Assembly (NCBI GenBank): GCA_037976565.1
Contig: CP137686.1
Span: forward strand, 28,473,458-28,537,457
Direction of reading: 5' to 3'
DNA length: 64,000 nucleotides
Source: Mesocentrotus franciscanus
Taxonomy: Eukaryota > Echinodermata > Echinoidea > Camarodonta > Strongylocentrotidae
The notes under the pieces are model-generated. The model did not search any database and was not told where the DNA came from. It saw only the letters and a list, made by a program, of their open reading frames with translations. This document shows positions 61,122 through 64,000 of the stretch, one piece after another; position 1 is the first letter of the stretch; the number at the start of each line of letters is the position of its first letter. Position numbers and translations under genes: made by a program.

Positions 61122-62548
61122 CTTGCTATAAAAGTCTGTGGTTCGACTACTGCCTCAGTACTACTCTCCAATGGCAAGGTATTAATGTTCAGTTGCCACT
61201 CCATACCCAGGAGGGAAATGAGACCTAGTATGATGTTGAAAGGTATTGAGATTGTATTTGCCATAGGCTGTGTCTGTGACAATAGAGATGGAAAATGAAA
61301 GACAAAAATTTGGCAGATTTAACAAAAAGATCTTTTGCAAATTATGATTTATAAAAGAACTACTCTCACAAAATTATTTTTCATATGTGTGCATCAAATA
61401 ATAAAATGGTTAGAAAATGAAATGATACGCTTGATTTCTGCATACATATTGTTCATGTAAATGATGTCATTATTTCTTGTACCATCGAATTTGATTCTGC
61501 TACATTCAATTGTAAATTGTAAATCTTCTGTGCACAGTAGAGCTTTGCTTATTAATTCTACCCATTCACAATTGACTGAACGTGTGATAAGGATCTGTTG
61601 AAGGAGGTTTACACATTTTAGTTTATAAAAGGCTGGTATGTCGTCCATTTTGATTAGAAGTGTGTTGCAGTTGTATACAGTACATTCCTGTTGGGAGTAC
61701 CTATTCACGTCTGGCCATAGGTATACAGGCATATTTCACCAGCAGCCGGTGCCTTTTGTCTGTTTATTCTCATAATTTTTAAAATATTTTTTACTAGACC
61801 TCTTTTCTGTCTGAATATGAGATGATGGTTAACCAAACATGGGTGATTTCAAAACACTGAAGGGGGTCTGTATCCTGGCTTACATTTGAGATTTGCATGC
61901 TACACTATTTATATCTGATATAATTGCAATGTCTGACATGGTAATATCTTGTTGGTTCCATGGAAATCTAGTTTATGTAATTTGGAATTCATAATTTATC
62001 AAGAAAGGTACATAAATGGGATTTGAATCTGCGTCCAGCAAGAGAAAAGGACATTGCAACAAATTTGTCTATATCACCTTTTTAAGAAACGCTCATTAGA
62101 TGAAGAAAGATTTTTAATTGTAAATTTATTTATCTATTTAAAAATATTTATACAGGATGACAATGTCAGCCAGAGCTGTTTTTCACATTGGTCCTGTATA
62201 TACGTGGTAACATACAAAATAACAATGAAATAAGGCAAAACATAAAATATATTACTGGGATATTAAATAATATGGCATTATATGAGATAACCAGCGACTA
62301 GAGACATGGATGTAAATTTTTAGATTTACCCAGAATCACAAAATGAGATTATCCAATGATTTGAAAAACAGTAAAAAGAAATTAAACTTCACTGTCCTTT
62401 TCGCTTGCTGGAGGCAGAAAATCAAGAGGTAGATGATTGTACAAGTCTCTGGATGGCTGCTATTTGTGCACATGCTGTTTGTGTACATGCTGTATTCCAT
62501 TGACTGATATATCAATAAATAAAGATAGTGTAAATGAAAATTAGAAGG

Positions 62549-62610
62549 ATAGTCAAACCAGCTTTGACAACGACCTGTATGCAAGATAAAGGCCACCTGT
62601 CTGTAAATTT
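62549..62610. mobile_element. CAGTCAAACCTG-family fragment
   Basis: gatagtcaaaccagctttga followed by ggccacctgtctgtaa is one degenerate end of the family. A second fragment (gaaacctgtg, ccacctgcctataaagactg) lies at about 63,245-63,325. Confidence 0.55.
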
Positions 62611-62888
62611 TCATTTCATTTCATTTCATTTATTATGTCCATTAAAGGATAATTGTTCATATTTACATTAACAGTCTTGTTTCACAGTAATTACACAAGT
62701 ACAACATATAATTGACAATCATAATAACTTAATTAAATACATGTGAATTGTATTTTTTTTCACAATAAACACATACTTCATGTTTGTCTGAATTTTGTTC
62801 AACCTCGTTTCTAATTTATTCTCAAGGCCTTGTTATTAGTATACACTCAATATACATGATCATGATGAATATACTTTTTACTTTCGTT

Positions 62889-63142
62889 CTCCTTCTTCTT
62901 CTTCTTCTTCTTCTTCTTCTTCTTCTTCGTCTTCGTCTTCGTCTGTTTCTTCTTCTTCTTCTTCTTCTTCTTCTTCTTCTTCTTCTTCTTCTTCTTCTTC
63001 TTCTTCTTCTTCTTCTTCTTCTTCTTCTTCTTCTTCTTCTTCTTCTTCTTCTTCTTCTTCTTCTTCTTCTTCTTCTTCTTCTTCTTCTTCTTCTTCTTCT
63101 TCTTCTTCTTCTTCTTCTTCTTCTTCTTCTTCTTCTTCTTCT
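62889..63142 (+). repeat. (TTC)n array, about 250 bp
   Basis: CTT/TTC triplets with a few interruptions (cttcgtcttcgtctgtttct near 62,926-62,950), then about 65 uninterrupted units to 63,142. The poly-Leu frame across it is compositional. Confidence 0.97.
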
Positions 63143-64000
63143 GTCTCTCTTCTTATATACCTTTCCTTTTCTTTTCTTCTTATACTCTCTAATCTGAAAG
63201 ACTACCTCTGTTGCTTCCCTGAACCTTTTTTTCTTCCATTCACTGAAACCTGTGTTAAATTAAGTTGTACATAAAAACCACCTGCCTATAAAGACTGCCC
63301 CCTTGAGCAGTTTTGACATAGGCCTACAGGTGTTGCTGTAGTTGGGTAAAGATATTGCTGTTTATTATTTTTCTTTATGGTTTGTAAATAATAAAAAACA
63401 ATACATTGAATTGAGAAATACAATGTGTTATGTTCAGTATTTTATGATGTACATTTATGTTGTGATTGGCCCAATGCAGACATTTAGTAAATATCATTGA
63501 GTGCTTTTATCTCATTCTCATTGCTTTAATACTGTTATGAGAGTGATAGCATATATCAGTTACAATTTGATAGAGAGAGAGACAGAGAGGGGGGGCAGAG
63601 AGAGAAGAGAAGAGAAGAGGGGGTGAGGGAGAGAGACACAGAAGGAAAGAGAGGTGGGGAGGGCAAAAATAATTTCAACCACTCAATATAAACTCTTTAA
63701 AAGAAAATCTCTTACCCTTCCCCCTCTACCCCCTCCAGCCCTTGCCCGGTTTGGTCATTCCCTTTCTTGCTGTCTCCCCATTATATCTCTGTCTTTTATG
63801 ACTATTTGTCCCTCTGCCTTTCTTTCTCTCCTAGTCTATCACATCTTATCAAACTACGTCTCCCATTTCTCTGTTTCTCCCAACCCTCTCTCTCTCTCTC
63901 TCTCTCTCTTCCCCCGCTCTGCTATCTATCAATGCTCTCCAAACACTTTTATTAAAAACTTAATTATTACATCAACATACTTTGGGACGTAGGGTCTATA
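63143..64000. other. Low-complexity right edge
   Basis: Contains a CAGTCAAACCTG fragment (63,245-63,325), a GA-rich tract (63,570-63,660), and a CT microsatellite (63,886-63,909). No gene seen. Confidence 0.6.

Larger units (their letters stand above)
60656..62890. other. Downstream region of NKAP
   Basis: No gene seen. Probably holds the NKAP 3' end (an AATAAA at about 61,400 is a candidate), a subfamily-B MITE, LINE-like tail sequences at about 62,130-62,210 and 62,610-62,720 (tttcatttcatttcattt followed by attatgtccattaaagg), and a CAGTCAAACCTG fragment. Confidence 0.55.

Noticed and set aside
62784..63197. Plus-strand frame of 137 codons, mostly leucine
   Set aside because: Pure translation of the TTC array.

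Overview
The window is metazoan nuclear DNA: AT-rich, intron-dense, long introns, dispersed inverted-repeat transposons, tRNA-derived SINEs and LINE tails, with no operon structure. The heavy use of the palindrome TACATGTACATGTA and the protein families suggest a marine invertebrate deuterostome, most likely a sea urchin or another echinoderm. That assignment is an inference and was not tested by a search.

Three protein genes can be assembled exon by exon. (1) About 13.4-29.0 kb, plus strand: seven 3' exons of a germinal-centre-kinase-III kinase (STK24/25/26; MST3/MST4/YSK1 type), 328 codons in the window. The ATP-binding N-lobe exons were not found and probably lie left of the window or in undetected short exons. 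(2) 50,727-38,076, minus strand: a complete 13-exon XRRA1 (X-ray radiation resistance-associated 1) leucine-rich-repeat gene, 795 codons. (3) 52,778-60,655, plus strand: a complete 8-coding-exon NKAP (NF-kappa-B-activating protein) gene, 459 codons. XRRA1 and NKAP are divergent, with about 2 kb between their start codons. Both models splice in frame at GT-AG sites and give totals divisible by three.

Layout: 1-13.4 kb holds no recognised exon but many mobile elements: a long hairpin at 0.5-0.96 kb, a TTAA-flanked MITE family, GC-rich fold-back elements at 5.8-6.65 and 10.8-11.3 kb, and a TIR element at 11.6-12.4 kb. 13.4-29 kb is the kinase gene, whose introns contain decayed or partial copies of its own exons. 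29-38 kb is exon-free and includes a long hairpin at 35.2 kb. 37.77-38.08 kb is a 24-bp minisatellite running into the XRRA1 stop codon. 38.1-50.7 kb is XRRA1, 50.7-52.8 kb the divergent promoter interval, and 52.8-60.7 kb NKAP with LINE, tandem-repeat, MITE and hAT-like insertions in its introns. 60.7-64 kb is repeats, including a TTC array of about 250 bp.

The genes do not form an obvious pathway: a cytoplasmic/Golgi stress kinase, an LRR protein of poorly defined function, and a nuclear RNA-processing/transcription factor. The most interesting signals are (a) the kinase exon duplicates, one a potentially spliceable 36-nt in-frame mini-exon, (b) the minisatellite with an open 8-residue-repeat frame overlapping the XRRA1 3' end, and (c) several structured fold-back elements.
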